A DNA stretch of 64,000 bases from Comamonas testosteroni (GCA_008727115.1 CP044131.1:1860001-1924000); one strand, 5' to 3'; positions 37,127 through 45,382 are shown, counted from the stretch's first letter. Translations and numbers: made by a program. Notes: generated by a model not told the origin, from the letters alone.

Positions 37127-38907
37127 TGCGCAGCCTTCGTGTTCGCCTGCTGGTTTCCCTATGTCTTGTGCTTTGCACGCTATGGGGCGGTGTGGCGGCA
37201 TGGATGTTTGCCGGCATGCGACATGAGTTGCGCTCGGTGTTGGATGATCGCCTGATCGCATCTGCCCGCATGGTCGCAGGCATTGTTCACCAGTTCAAGC
37301 CGCATAACGCCAGCCCGGAAGACTGGGGGCCCATGCTGAATGTAGTGTCGCGTGATGGCGTGGCTTGCGAGGTCAGCCTGTTGCGCAGCGAAGTCCACAC
37401 AGCACCTGCGTCCCCTCAGCAAGAGCAGCATGCGAGACAGGACTCGCGGCAGGGGCTGATTCCAGCCTCTCCGCTAGACTCTCCTCGTACTGCACCGCGC
37501 AGAGGTACAGAGCAAGAGCCCGCTGCAGACAGCGCAGTGCAGTCGCAGGATGTGAGCGATGACTCCCAGGTGCTGGCGCGTACAGCAGGGGCTCCAAGCT
37601 TTCAAACCCCTTTGCCTCTGGGCTTCTCGACCATCAGCAAAGGAGGGAAGCCTTGGCGCACTTATGTGCTTGAAGAGCACGGTGTGCGAATTGCTACGGC
37701 AGACCGCATTGATGTGCGCGAAGGGCTGGTGCACGGCTTTGCCTACACCATCATCTTGCCTTTCGTGTTGGCGCTGATGGTCAGCCTGGTATTGATGTGG
37801 TGGGTGGTGACGCGCGGGCTGCGTCCGCTGGAGTCACTGCGGCAGGAGCTCAGTCAGCGACCGCCTGGAGATGACTCTCCCGTGACTCAGGGTCGGCAGG
37901 TCAAAGAGCTGGCTCCATTGGTGCACACCATCAACCATTTGCTGCAACGCGTGCACAGTGCGATTGAGCGCGAGCGCCGTTGGAGCGACGACGCGGCCCA
38001 TGAGCTGCGTACACCGCTGACGGCGGTGAAGACCCATGTGCAGGTTGCACAGATGGCCGTAGCCAGTGCCGGAGTGCAGATGGTGACTGCGAAGACGCAG
38101 CTGAATCCGGCTGCAAGCGAAGCAGTGCCGATTGCCAACACCGATCAATGGAAGATGACTACGCAGGCACTGGAGCAAGCTGGTGAAGGGGTAGAGCATC
38201 TGCAGCATACGCTGGAGCAGCTGCTGTTGCTGGCCAGGCTGGACTGTCAGCCGGTGAGTGCCGATGAAACAGGCTCTCGGGCCATGCCTTGCGGAAGCGA
38301 GCCAGCCTGTGCATGGGATGCGCTGGAGAAGGCTTGGGAGTTGACGGCAACGGCCATACCTTCCGGGCAGCATCGGTTGCAATGGCTGCCGGGACAACGA
38401 CAGGACGATACTTTTTTGCAGGATGTGCGAGTGGTGGTGCCGCAGCCTTTGCTTGTCTCCGCGTTGCGAAACTTGATGGAAAACGCGCTGCACTACGGGC
38501 AAAATGCACATGATCTGGCGGGAAAGTCGCAGGTGCTGCTGGGGGTGAAGCACATTGAGAAGCTGGATGTGCAGTCAGGAGATAGTTTGAGTGCAAGGCC
38601 TGTGAGTGAGGCGGGCTATGTGGAGTTCACCGTGCTCGATCATGGGCCAGGCCTCAGTGAAGAGGACTGCGCTGTCGCGACGCAGCGCTTTTGGCGCAAG
38701 CAGCATCAGGCTCATGGCAGTGGGCTGGGGCTGGCCATCGTGCAGCGTATTGCTCAGTGCAGCGGTGGTGCTCTTGAGCTACTCTCGCTTGCGCAGTGGC
38801 TCCAACGCGAACAGCGCTGTATCGAGGTCGAGGGGGACTCGATGACCGGACTGGTGGTTCGCCTGCTCTTGCCGGTCAAGTCCTGCGCGCAGCTCTCTGC
38901 TGACTGA
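37126..38907 (+). CDS. Sensor histidine kinase, PmrB/QseC type
   Basis: Membrane kinase paired with the preceding regulator. Two membrane helices (about 9-31 and 206-228) bracket a periplasmic domain that includes a Gln/Ser/Pro-rich, disordered-looking stretch around residues 88-150. A HAMP-like segment follows, then the phospho-acceptor His292 in HELRTPL, the N box NLMENALHYG near 448, DHGPGL near 505 and GSGLGLAIV. At 593 residues it is longer than QseC/PmrB (about 450), owing to the periplasmic stretch and an insert after the H box. The frame is fully open, although its regulator is broken. The start overlaps the regulator stop (TGATG). Confidence 0.9.
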   Translation: MRSLRVRLLVSLCLVLCTLWGGVAAWMFAGMRHELRSVLDDRLIASARMVAGIVHQFKPHNASPEDWGPMLNVVSRDGVACEVSLLRSEVHTAPASPQQEQHARQDSRQGLIPASPLDSPRTAPRRGTEQEPAADSAVQSQDVSDDSQVLARTAGAPSFQTPLPLGFSTISKGGKPWRTYVLEEHGVRIATADRIDVREGLVHGFAYTIILPFVLALMVSLVLMWWVVTRGLRPLESLRQELSQRPPGDDSPVTQGRQVKELAPLVHTINHLLQRVHSAIERERRWSDDAAHELRTPLTAVKTHVQVAQMAVASAGVQMVTAKTQLNPAASEAVPIANTDQWKMTTQALEQAGEGVEHLQHTLEQLLLLARLDCQPVSADETGSRAMPCGSEPACAWDALEKAWELTATAIPSGQHRLQWLPGQRQDDTFLQDVRVVVPQPLLVSALRNLMENALHYGQNAHDLAGKSQVLLGVKHIEKLDVQSGDSLSARPVSEAGYVEFTVLDHGPGLSEEDCAVATQRFWRKQHQAHGSGLGLAIVQRIAQCSGGALELLSLAQWLQREQRCIEVEGDSMTGLVVRLLLPVKSCAQLSAD

Positions 38908-38941
38908 CGCGGATGAGGCTTTTCGTCTGATCCCATGGCAG

Positions 38942-38973
38942 TTAATTACTGCTTAATCTTGTGCAGGTATTGT
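38942..38973 (+). promoter_or_regulatory. Candidate PmrA/QseB-type box and -10 before the cytochrome genes
   Basis: TTAAT-TACTGC-TTAAT (38942-38957) repeats TTAA with 7 bases between, and TATTGT (38968-38973) follows after 10 bases. Both the motif and the distance match the site before the response regulator at 36323. Confidence 0.5.
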
Positions 38974-39089
38974 TGGCTCATGTGCTTGCTGTCACGGGGG
39001 ATATATGCCGGGCAGCAGAAGTCAAACTTCGGCGTCTAGCACACGCCTGATGCGCGGCAAATGAGCGCCGCATCAACCCCCTTCCCAAG

Positions 39090-39815
39090 ATGAATCGCTT
39101 GAACACAAAGACTCTGCCCCGGTCGTGGGTGGCTGTCGGCATTTCCATGCTGATGGCGACCAGCGCCTGGGCACAAGAACCCGCTGCAGCCACGGCTGCA
39201 CTGAACGGCAATGTGAGTGCCGGCGCCAAGATCGCTCAGTCCGGCTCTGCTGGTGGCGCGGCAGCCTGTGTAAGCTGCCACGGTGCCAAAGGAGAGGGCC
39301 AAGCTGGCTTCCCAGCATTGGCAGGGCAGCATGCAGGCTACCTGGAGCGTCAGTTGAACCAGATGGCATCCGGCTCCCGTCAATCGGCAGTCATGGCGCC
39401 TATGGCCAAGGCCTTGAGCGAGCAAGAGCGCGCTGATGTGGCCGCTTATTACGCCAGCCTGCAGCTGCCTATCAAGGGTGTGCGCGGTGCCTTGCCTGGC
39501 AAGGATGATGACAGCGGCGCTTGGCTGGTAGAGCGCGGACGCTGGGCGGATGGCATTCCTGCCTGTGCTCAGTGCCATGGCCCAGGTGGCGTGGGCGTGG
39601 GCAAGGATTTTCCTGCCATCGGGCATTTGCCTGCTGACTATATGCAAAGCCAGATTGACGCTTGGAACAAGGGCCAGCGTGAAGCAGGACCTCTGGGATT
39701 GATGGGTGCAGTTGCCAAGAAGCTGACTGCCGATGACATCAAGGCCGTGGCAGCGTATTACCAGCGCTTGCATAACCCCGCCGCTGCTGCACCTGCAGCG
39801 CCAGCAAAACCTTAA
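39090..39815 (+). CDS. Diheme cytochrome c, c4/TsdB-like
   Basis: Periplasmic electron-transfer protein. The signal peptide ends at SAWAQ (about residue 29). Heme sites are CVSCH at 60-64 and CAQCH at 159-163, giving two similar c-type domains. A Pro/Ala tail follows. At 241 residues it fits the c4 family and TsdB, the electron acceptor of thiosulfate dehydrogenase. It lies 17 bases before the TsdA-like gene, so the pair is probably translated together and works together. The role as TsdB rests on this pairing. Confidence 0.85.
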   Translation: MNRLNTKTLPRSWVAVGISMLMATSAWAQEPAAATAALNGNVSAGAKIAQSGSAGGAAACVSCHGAKGEGQAGFPALAGQHAGYLERQLNQMASGSRQSAVMAPMAKALSEQERADVAAYYASLQLPIKGVRGALPGKDDDSGAWLVERGRWADGIPACAQCHGPGGVGVGKDFPAIGHLPADYMQSQIDAWNKGQREAGPLGLMGAVAKKLTADDIKAVAAYYQRLHNPAAAAPAAPAKP

Positions 39816-39832
39816 GCGTTGGGGAGTTGACT

Positions 39833-40813
39833 ATGTCGGACCAACAAAAAACTGCTTCCAAAAGTTCCAATATTGCTGAATACGCCGTAGTGGCCTGCAT
39901 GTTTGCAGGCCTGGGCGGTGCGCTCTGGTATGGCATGAGCGTGAGCACCCCCGAAAAGGCCAAGGAGTCTGTTCAGGCCGCTGCGCCAGCTGCAGATGTT
40001 AAGGCGGTTGCAGTGTCGGCCAAGCCGGGCGAATTTACTCCTCCAGGTGAGAAAGACTACCCGGAAGGCCCTGCGGGCGAATGGGTGCGTCGTGGTGAGG
40101 CGATCTTCAGTCGTACGCCTGCCAATGCAGTGGGCTACTCTGGCAACCCTTTGAGCTGCACGAACTGCCACCTGGATGCTGGCCGCTTAAAGGGTGCTGC
40201 TCCCATGTGGGGGGCCTATCCCATGTATCCGGCGTACCGCAAGAAGACGGACCACATGGACACGTTTGCAGAGCGTGTGCGTGGCTGCTTCATGTACTCC
40301 ATGAACGGCAAGGCGCCTGAAGACGGTCATGAGATCCTGGTAGCGCTGGAAAGCTATGCCTACTGGATGGCTCAGAAGGCGCCTACCGGTGAGAAACTGC
40401 CTGGAGCAGGCTTCAAGAAGGCAGCCCAGCCTGAGCAGACGCCTACCTATGAAGCAGGTGCCAAGGTCTATGAAGCCAAGTGCGCGCTGTGCCACGGTAG
40501 CGATGGCAAGGGACAATTTGTGGGTGATATTGCTGTATTCCCGCCACTGTGGGGCAAGGACTCCTACAACTGGGGCGCAGGCATGCACGAAATCGACAAA
40601 GCGGCCAACTTCATCAAGAACAACATGCCCTACGGCAATGCGACCTTGACGGATCAGGAAGCCTGGGATGTCTCCACCTTCATTAATAGCCAGGAGCGTG
40701 GTCAGGATCCTCGTTTCAACGGCGATCTGAAGGCAACTACAGAGAAGTACCACGCCGGCAAGTACACCTTGTATGGCAAGGAAGTGAACGGCAAGGTACT
40801 TAAGGGTCTGTAA
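39833..40813 (+). CDS. Diheme cytochrome c, TsdA-like (thiosulfate dehydrogenase family)
   Basis: TsdA oxidises two thiosulfates to tetrathionate in the periplasm. Here an uncleaved N-terminal helix (residues 14-36) anchors it, followed by heme sites CTNCH at 109-113 and CALCH at 217-221. Between them TFAERVRGCFMYSMNGKAP contains Cys152, at the place where TsdA has its unusual cysteine heme ligand. The start is the ATG at 39833 with GGGGAG 6 bases upstream; the in-frame TTG at 39827 is less likely. At 326 residues it is in the family range. The anchor is unusual, as well-studied TsdA enzymes are soluble. Confidence 0.8.
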   Translation: MSDQQKTASKSSNIAEYAVVACMFAGLGGALWYGMSVSTPEKAKESVQAAAPAADVKAVAVSAKPGEFTPPGEKDYPEGPAGEWVRRGEAIFSRTPANAVGYSGNPLSCTNCHLDAGRLKGAAPMWGAYPMYPAYRKKTDHMDTFAERVRGCFMYSMNGKAPEDGHEILVALESYAYWMAQKAPTGEKLPGAGFKKAAQPEQTPTYEAGAKVYEAKCALCHGSDGKGQFVGDIAVFPPLWGKDSYNWGAGMHEIDKAANFIKNNMPYGNATLTDQEAWDVSTFINSQERGQDPRFNGDLKATTEKYHAGKYTLYGKEVNGKVLKGL

Positions 40814-40840
40814 GCAGCTCTCGTATCGAGTCCAATAAAG

Positions 40841-40876
40841 AAAAGGCCAGCTCTGAACAAAGGGCTGGCCTTTTTT
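40841..40876. terminator. Bidirectional terminator after the tsdA-like gene
   Basis: AAAAGGCCAGC and GCTGGCCTTTT form an 11-bp stem with a 12-base loop and a T-run. It serves the cytochrome genes and the converging CoA-transferase-like gene. Confidence 0.9.
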
Positions 40877-40892
40877 ATGTGCAAACAGTTTG

Positions 40893-41783
40893 CTAATTGC
40901 GAGGCATGGAATACAAGGGAATATCTTTGTCCAGAGAGATTTGATTGAGCTCTGTGCATTTGCGCTCGGCAAAGAAGGTCGCAATAGTGTGATGCACTTC
41001 CGGTTTGTGCATATCGTTGTAATGGTCAAATGTGAGTCCAGCGACCGAGCATAGGCGCTGAGCAAAGTGGGGCTCCAGCGCTGCAACGGCCACTATGCCA
41101 TCCGCACAAGGGTAAATCGCATAGCCAGCATGTGCGCCCCCTATATCACCCCCAGGTCGCGTCAGCCCCCAATGCCAGGGTAAAGCTTGCCATTGTGCTG
41201 CCTGGGCCAGACCAATGTCCCGCACAATGCCCTGTCCTGTGCGGGAGCTGACGAGCATGGCTTGCAGCACAGCTTCGCTGGCCATTAGCGCTCCTGTCAT
41301 ATCGGCAAACAAGCTTGGAGGAAGTGCGGTGCTGTGGATCAGCCCCGCTTCTGCCTGATAGGTCAGGTCATGACCAGGAGCGTCGGAAAATGGATCCGTA
41401 CTGCCGAAGATGCGCACCATGGAAAGTCGGGGATATAGGGGCTGTAATGCCTCCCACTGCAGGCCCAGCTTGTTCAGAGCAGCAGGCCTAAATGATGTCA
41501 GCAGTACATCAGTTTGAGCCAGCAGCTCATGAAGGCTGCACTGCCCCAAAGAGCTTTTCAAGTCCAGTTGGGTCACTTTCACGTCAGTGTGCATCTGAGC
41601 GTAGGCCTCCGGACAGTACATTGCCATGGGGTCGGTGCTGCGACCATTACTGCCCGATGGTTCAATTTTGTGACAGCTGGCACCCATGCTGGTGCAGCGC
41701 CACAGAGCAGCCGGGCCTGGCAGGTTGAGGCAGAGGCTGAGAATGCGTACGCCTTGCAAGGGTTGGATGTTTGCGGCTGACAT
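40893..41783 (-). CDS. Short family III CoA-transferase / alpha-methylacyl-CoA racemase-like protein
   Basis: CaiB/BaiF-type fold. GVRILSLCLNLPGPAALWRC starts the Rossmann-like domain. PGHDLTYQAEAGL matches the racemase motif with the catalytic His, and FADMTGALMASEAVLQAML places the paired Asp. The protein has only 296 residues, against 360-420 for the family, and it ends abruptly after HHTIATFFAERKC..., so the C-terminal part is shortened. The start is the ATG at 41783; the frame continues upstream without support. No acyl-CoA pathway genes are adjacent and the substrate is unknown. Confidence 0.8.
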   Translation of the reverse strand: MSAANIQPLQGVRILSLCLNLPGPAALWRCTSMGASCHKIEPSGSNGRSTDPMAMYCPEAYAQMHTDVKVTQLDLKSSLGQCSLHELLAQTDVLLTSFRPAALNKLGLQWEALQPLYPRLSMVRIFGSTDPFSDAPGHDLTYQAEAGLIHSTALPPSLFADMTGALMASEAVLQAMLVSSRTGQGIVRDIGLAQAAQWQALPWHWGLTRPGGDIGGAHAGYAIYPCADGIVAVAALEPHFAQRLCSVAGLTFDHYNDMHKPEVHHTIATFFAERKCTELNQISLDKDIPLYSMPRN

Positions 41784-41948
41784 GGTGTAAGGCTCCTTAT
41801 AAAGGGTTTTTAGTGCATTCGGGCAAGCGGTAATAGCACTTTCAGGACAGACTGTCCTGGCGCTGTTGCTTTCGAGGCCGTTGCGCTGTGGCAAGCTAGC
41901 CCCATCTGTAAAGAGCACCAGGCAATGGTGTGTATTTGATTGACTGAG

Positions 41949-42893
41949 ATGCGTAGACGCACGCTTGTGTCCCTGAGTGGTGCTGCACTGGCAGTAGCTG
42001 GCGGGGGCTGGAAGGCCTATTCCATGAATTCCATTTCGTCCTCTGTATTGCCGGAGCAGTTGCTGCAGCAATTGAAACCTTCGCCACGCATGCCTGTCAT
42101 GTTCCTTGGACATGGCAGTCCCATGAATGTGATTGAAGACACGCACTGGCGTCAGAGCTGGAAAGCGCTGGGGCAGGAGCTGCAGGAAAAAGGGGTGATG
42201 CCTCAGCTGATTTTGTGTGTTTCGGCACATTGGTTGACCGAGTCAGAGTGGGCGTTGACTGGCATGGCGCAACCACGCACCATTCATGACTTTGGGGGGT
42301 TCCCGCAAGAATTGTTCGATCAGCAATATCCTGCGCCCGGAGCTCCTGAGGTCGCCAGGCAGCTGGCCGCCGAACTTCATTCGCCATTGGATGGCTCAGG
42401 TCTCTTACTGGACCAGCAGTGGGGCTTTGATCACGGTACATGGTCTGTTTTGCTGCCCATGTTTCCGGATGCCAAGATTCCCGTTATGCAGTTGAGCATG
42501 CCTTATGGACTGCCTCCCGAAAAGCACTTTGAAATGGGTCAACAGTTGCGAGCCCTGCGTGACCGAGGTGTACTGATCGTGGGCAGTGGCAACATCGTGC
42601 ACAACCTGCGTGCGATGCGCAGAGACGTTACTGACAACCAAGCCTTTGACTGGACCATTCAGTTTGACTCAGAGGTCCAGCAGCGTTTTGACAGTGGCAA
42701 TCTCGCTGAGCTCAGCACCTTTCTGGAGTGGGGGCCTCAGGCGCGCCTGGCGCATCCTACGCATGACCACTATCTGCCTTTGCTGTACGCAGCTGGTGCT
42801 GTGCATGAAGCAGAAGCTCCGCGCATTTTTAATGCTGCATATCAGTACGGCGCATTGGCTATGCGCTCTGCCATCTGGGGTTTTGAAGCCTGA
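41949..42893 (+). CDS. LigB/DODA-family extradiol ring-cleavage dioxygenase with Tat-like signal
   Basis: It resembles YgiD (4,5-DOPA dioxygenase). Metal ligands can be placed at His55 (FLGHGSPMN), His94 (VSAHW) and His162 (GFDHGTWSVLLP), with a further His in HPTHDHYLP. The N terminus MRRRTLVSLSGAALAVAGG looks like a twin-arginine signal, which cytoplasmic YgiD lacks. The protein has 314 residues, about 45 longer than YgiD because of that leader. The start is the ATG at 41949, as the TTG at 41940 only adds three residues. It diverges from the CoA-transferase-like gene. Confidence 0.85.
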   Translation: MRRRTLVSLSGAALAVAGGGWKAYSMNSISSSVLPEQLLQQLKPSPRMPVMFLGHGSPMNVIEDTHWRQSWKALGQELQEKGVMPQLILCVSAHWLTESEWALTGMAQPRTIHDFGGFPQELFDQQYPAPGAPEVARQLAAELHSPLDGSGLLLDQQWGFDHGTWSVLLPMFPDAKIPVMQLSMPYGLPPEKHFEMGQQLRALRDRGVLIVGSGNIVHNLRAMRRDVTDNQAFDWTIQFDSEVQQRFDSGNLAELSTFLEWGPQARLAHPTHDHYLPLLYAAGAVHEAEAPRIFNAAYQYGALAMRSAIWGFEA

Positions 42894-42915
42894 AAGATCG
42901 AGTCTGAACCAGCCA

Positions 42916-42942
42916 TGAAAAAGCCACCTTTTCAGGTGGCTT
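42916..42942 (-). terminator. Terminator for the small 49-residue gene
   Basis: AAGCCACCT and AGGTGGCTT form a 9-bp stem with a 4-base loop. The T-run follows only on the minus strand (CTTTTTCATG), so it ends the minus-strand transcript. Confidence 0.85.
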
Positions 42943-42964
42943 GGGAACTTAAGGACGCGAAAAC

Positions 42965-43114
42965 TTAGAAGGCATCGACACTGTACTCACCTTCTGGCGG
43001 CGGGTTCTGTGAGAGCATGCGCAGAACTTCCTCTGGAGAGCGTGGATCTGGTAGGGATGTCACAACCTCCTGCGTCGCTTTGAATTCTGGGTAGGCGGCG
43101 TATAGGTAAGTCAT
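42965..43114 (-). CDS. Small 49-residue protein of unknown function
   Basis: The protein starts MTYLYAAYPEFKATQEVV, passes SLPDPRSPEEVLRML and ends EGEYSVDAF. It is acidic, proline-rich and without membrane segments or cysteines. Support is strong for its size: AAGGAG sits 6 bases before the ATG on the minus strand, and a terminator oriented for it begins about 22 bases past the stop. I do not recognise a family. It lies between the LigB-family gene and the His-rich lipoprotein gene, convergent with the former and divergent from the latter. Confidence 0.72.
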   Translation of the reverse strand: MTYLYAAYPEFKATQEVVTSLPDPRSPEEVLRMLSQNPPPEGEYSVDAF

Positions 43115-43290
43115 GGCAACTCCTTGAAGATGTGAATGGAAACTGGTGTAGATGATCTTTTAACGTATGAGTGTGTCAGTTGGTTGACAGGAAAGTCAAA
43201 ATCTTCAAAATTCTGCTGCGTACTGAATGCCGTAAAGGCGTGCTTACATATTGAATATCCTCTGAGAGGACTTGCTAATAGACTTCATCC

Positions 43291-43635
43291 ATGAAGAAGT
43301 TGTTTGGAGTCTCTGCGCTCGTATTGTTTTTGTCAGGCTGCTATGCCGTTGGGCCTGGCTACAACTACGGCTATAGCGAAACTTATGTCTATCAGCCGTA
43401 TGGCGGTGTTTATTATTCGCCTGGATACCGTCCGCCAGGGCATGTGCATCATCATCACATCCACCGGCCTCCTGCTCATAGACCTTCACATGGGCATGGC
43501 GCGCACGGAGGCCATAGGCCGCACCCCGGTCACGGAGCACACGGAGTTCATCGCCCTGGCCATCATGGCGGGCAGCGACCTCAAGGTGGGCATCGTTCGA
43601 GGCAAGGCGGCAGCCCTGGACACTCTCACCGCTAA
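43291..43635 (+). CDS. His/Gly/Pro-rich lipoprotein
   Basis: A lipoprotein signal ends in LFLSGC (Cys17). A Tyr/Gly-rich segment follows (NYGYSETYVYQPYGGVYY). The C-terminal half is a low-complexity run of His, Gly, Pro and Arg (HVHHHHIHRPPAH, HGHGAHGGHRPHPGHG). At 114 residues it has no catalytic motif. The many histidines suggest metal binding at the cell envelope, for example nickel, zinc or copper, but nothing in the context confirms it. It lies upstream of a universal stress protein gene. Confidence 0.75.
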   Translation: MKKLFGVSALVLFLSGCYAVGPGYNYGYSETYVYQPYGGVYYSPGYRPPGHVHHHHIHRPPAHRPSHGHGAHGGHRPHPGHGAHGVHRPGHHGGQRPQGGHRSRQGGSPGHSHR

Positions 43636-43796
43636 CTGCCCAGTCAATTCATGCTTTGCGGATATTCAAGGTGGCTAATTACGAGAGTTGATGCATGTCA
43701 ACACACTGATGCATGATGAGGGCAGACTGACACCATTGAAGAAGAACGCGGCACCTGTAACTTGTTTGTGTCGCTAGCACCCGAAAGGAGAAACAT

Positions 43797-44240
43797 ATGT
43801 CCATGTTCAATCACATTCTGGTTCCCGTTGATGGTTCCAAGCCGTCCATGCTGGCAGCGCGCAAGGCTGCAGAGCTCTCCAAGGTCTTTGGCTGTGCTGT
43901 GACGGCGGTGTATGTGGTGGATCCTTATCCGTTTACAGGCGTGGGTGCGGACTTTGCCTACGGTCAGTCTCAGTATCTGAGTGCCGCTACCGCTGAGGCG
44001 AATACCGCATTGGATGCTGTGAAGACCATCATGGAAGAGGCTGGTGTGCCATTGAAGACAGTCGTCGGCGAGGGGCATGCGGTGCATGAAGGCATCGTGA
44101 ACACGATGGAGAGCGTAGGTGCTGACCTGATTGTCATGGGCTCGCAAGGCCGCAGGGGTCTGGAAAAGCTCATGCTGGGAAGCGTCACTCAGCGTGTGCT
44201 GGGCGCAGTCAAAATTCCTGTGCTCGTTGTGCGTGAATAA
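43797..44240 (+). CDS. Universal stress protein (UspA family)
   Basis: Single-domain ATP-binding Usp of 147 residues. FNHILVPVDGSKPS starts the domain, and GSQGRRGLEKLMLGSVT matches the G-2x-G-9x-G-S/T ATP motif. AAAGGAG is 6 bases before the ATG. It is monocistronic with a strong terminator. About 160 bases separate it from the His-rich lipoprotein gene and hold nothing else recognised. Confidence 0.93.
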   Translation: MSMFNHILVPVDGSKPSMLAARKAAELSKVFGCAVTAVYVVDPYPFTGVGADFAYGQSQYLSAATAEANTALDAVKTIMEEAGVPLKTVVGEGHAVHEGIVNTMESVGADLIVMGSQGRRGLEKLMLGSVTQRVLGAVKIPVLVVRE

Positions 44241-44258
44241 GCTGCGCAGACCTGAAAC

Positions 44259-44289
44259 AAAAAAAGACCTCCGCTGGAGGTCTTTTTTT
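44259..44289. terminator. usp terminator
   Basis: AGACCTCC and GGAGGTCT pair tightly on a 3-base loop, flanked by an A-run and a T-run, so it can act in both directions. Confidence 0.92.
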
Positions 44290-44398
44290 CGTTCTATAGA
44301 AGCAGTGCTTGCTCTGTTAAAGGAGGCAGATAAACCGCTCGTCACATAGTGGCAGAGTCTGCATCCTTGACGGGAGGCATTGAAGACGATCCGAGGAC

Positions 44399-45382
44399 TT
44401 ACTGAATCGTTGCCCCCGAGGCTTCGACGACCGCCTTGCTTGCTTTGAAATCGGCCTGGAAGAACTTTTCAAACGCTGGCACGCTCATGGACTGAGGCTC
44501 GGCACCCTGGGCCTGAATGGCTTCCTTGGTCTCGGGCATGGACAGCAGCTTGTTTACCTCGGCATTGACTTTGTCAACGACGGGAGTCGGCGTGTTGCGA
44601 GGCATGAAAATGCCATACCACGTGCTGACATTAAAGCCCTTGAGGCCTGCTTCGGCCAGTGTAGGAGTGTCCGGCAAGGAGGTGGAGCGGCTCGCCGATG
44701 TCACAGCAATCGCGCGAAGTTTGCCGGACTTGATCTGGCCAATGGCCGATGGCACGGACGACACCAGCAGGTCCACATTGCCAGCCAGAGCATCCATCAT
44801 GGCGGGATTGGAGCCTTTGTAAGGCACGTGCGTCAGTTGAATGCCCGAGGCTTTTTCCAGCATCACGCCAGCCAGATGAATGCTGGTGCCATTGCCGGGG
44901 GAGCCATAGGTGATTTTTGCGGGATTTGTCTTGGCGGCAGCGACCACGTCGGCCAGCGTCTTGTAAGGCGAGTTAGCGGCCGTGGCGATCACGATGGGGG
45001 TGTAGGCCACATGGGCTACGGGCGTCAGATCCTTGCTGGGATTCCAGGGCAGGCTTTTATAGAGATAGGGGCCGAGAACGACATTGTCCTTCTGGCCCAT
45101 GACCATGTCATAGCCTGTGGGAGCAGCCTTGACGGCTTCGGTAATGCCGATGGTGCCACCCGCGCCCGCGCGGTTATCAGGGATCACGGTCCATTTGCTG
45201 ACTTCAGTGAGCTTGTTGGCAATCAGGCGCGAGAGGATGTCGGTGCCGCCGCCGGGCGGGAAGGGCACGATCATGCGCACAGGCTTGTTGGGGTATTCGG
45301 CGATGGGGTTTTGAGCAACGGCGGAAAAGCTCAGACCGGCGCAGGCAATCGTTGCCGTGCTGATAAGGATGTGGCGAAACAT
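44399..45382 (-). CDS. Bug/TctC family substrate-binding protein
   Basis: Second orphan TctC-type periplasmic binding protein in the window. The signal peptide ends at SAVAQ (about residue 24). PFPPGGGTDILSRL and DNRAGAGGTIGITEA are ligand-site motifs, with SPGNGTSIHLAGVML further on. It has 327 residues. The start is the ATG at 45382 with GGAG about 10 bases upstream. Unlike the first Bug gene it has no adjacent regulator or membrane component. The ligand is unknown. Confidence 0.92.
   Translation of the reverse strand: MFRHILISTATIACAGLSFSAVAQNPIAEYPNKPVRMIVPFPPGGGTDILSRLIANKLTEVSKWTVIPDNRAGAGGTIGITEAVKAAPTGYDMVMGQKDNVVLGPYLYKSLPWNPSKDLTPVAHVAYTPIVIATAANSPYKTLADVVAAAKTNPAKITYGSPGNGTSIHLAGVMLEKASGIQLTHVPYKGSNPAMMDALAGNVDLLVSSVPSAIGQIKSGKLRAIAVTSASRSTSLPDTPTLAEAGLKGFNVSTWYGIFMPRNTPTPVVDKVNAEVNKLLSMPETKEAIQAQGAEPQSMSVPAFEKFFQADFKASKAVVEASGATIQ

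Noticed and set aside
33861..40813. Idea of a defence or antiphage island
   Set aside because: No nuclease, toxin, reverse transcriptase or similar gene is present; the genes are redox and signalling proteins.
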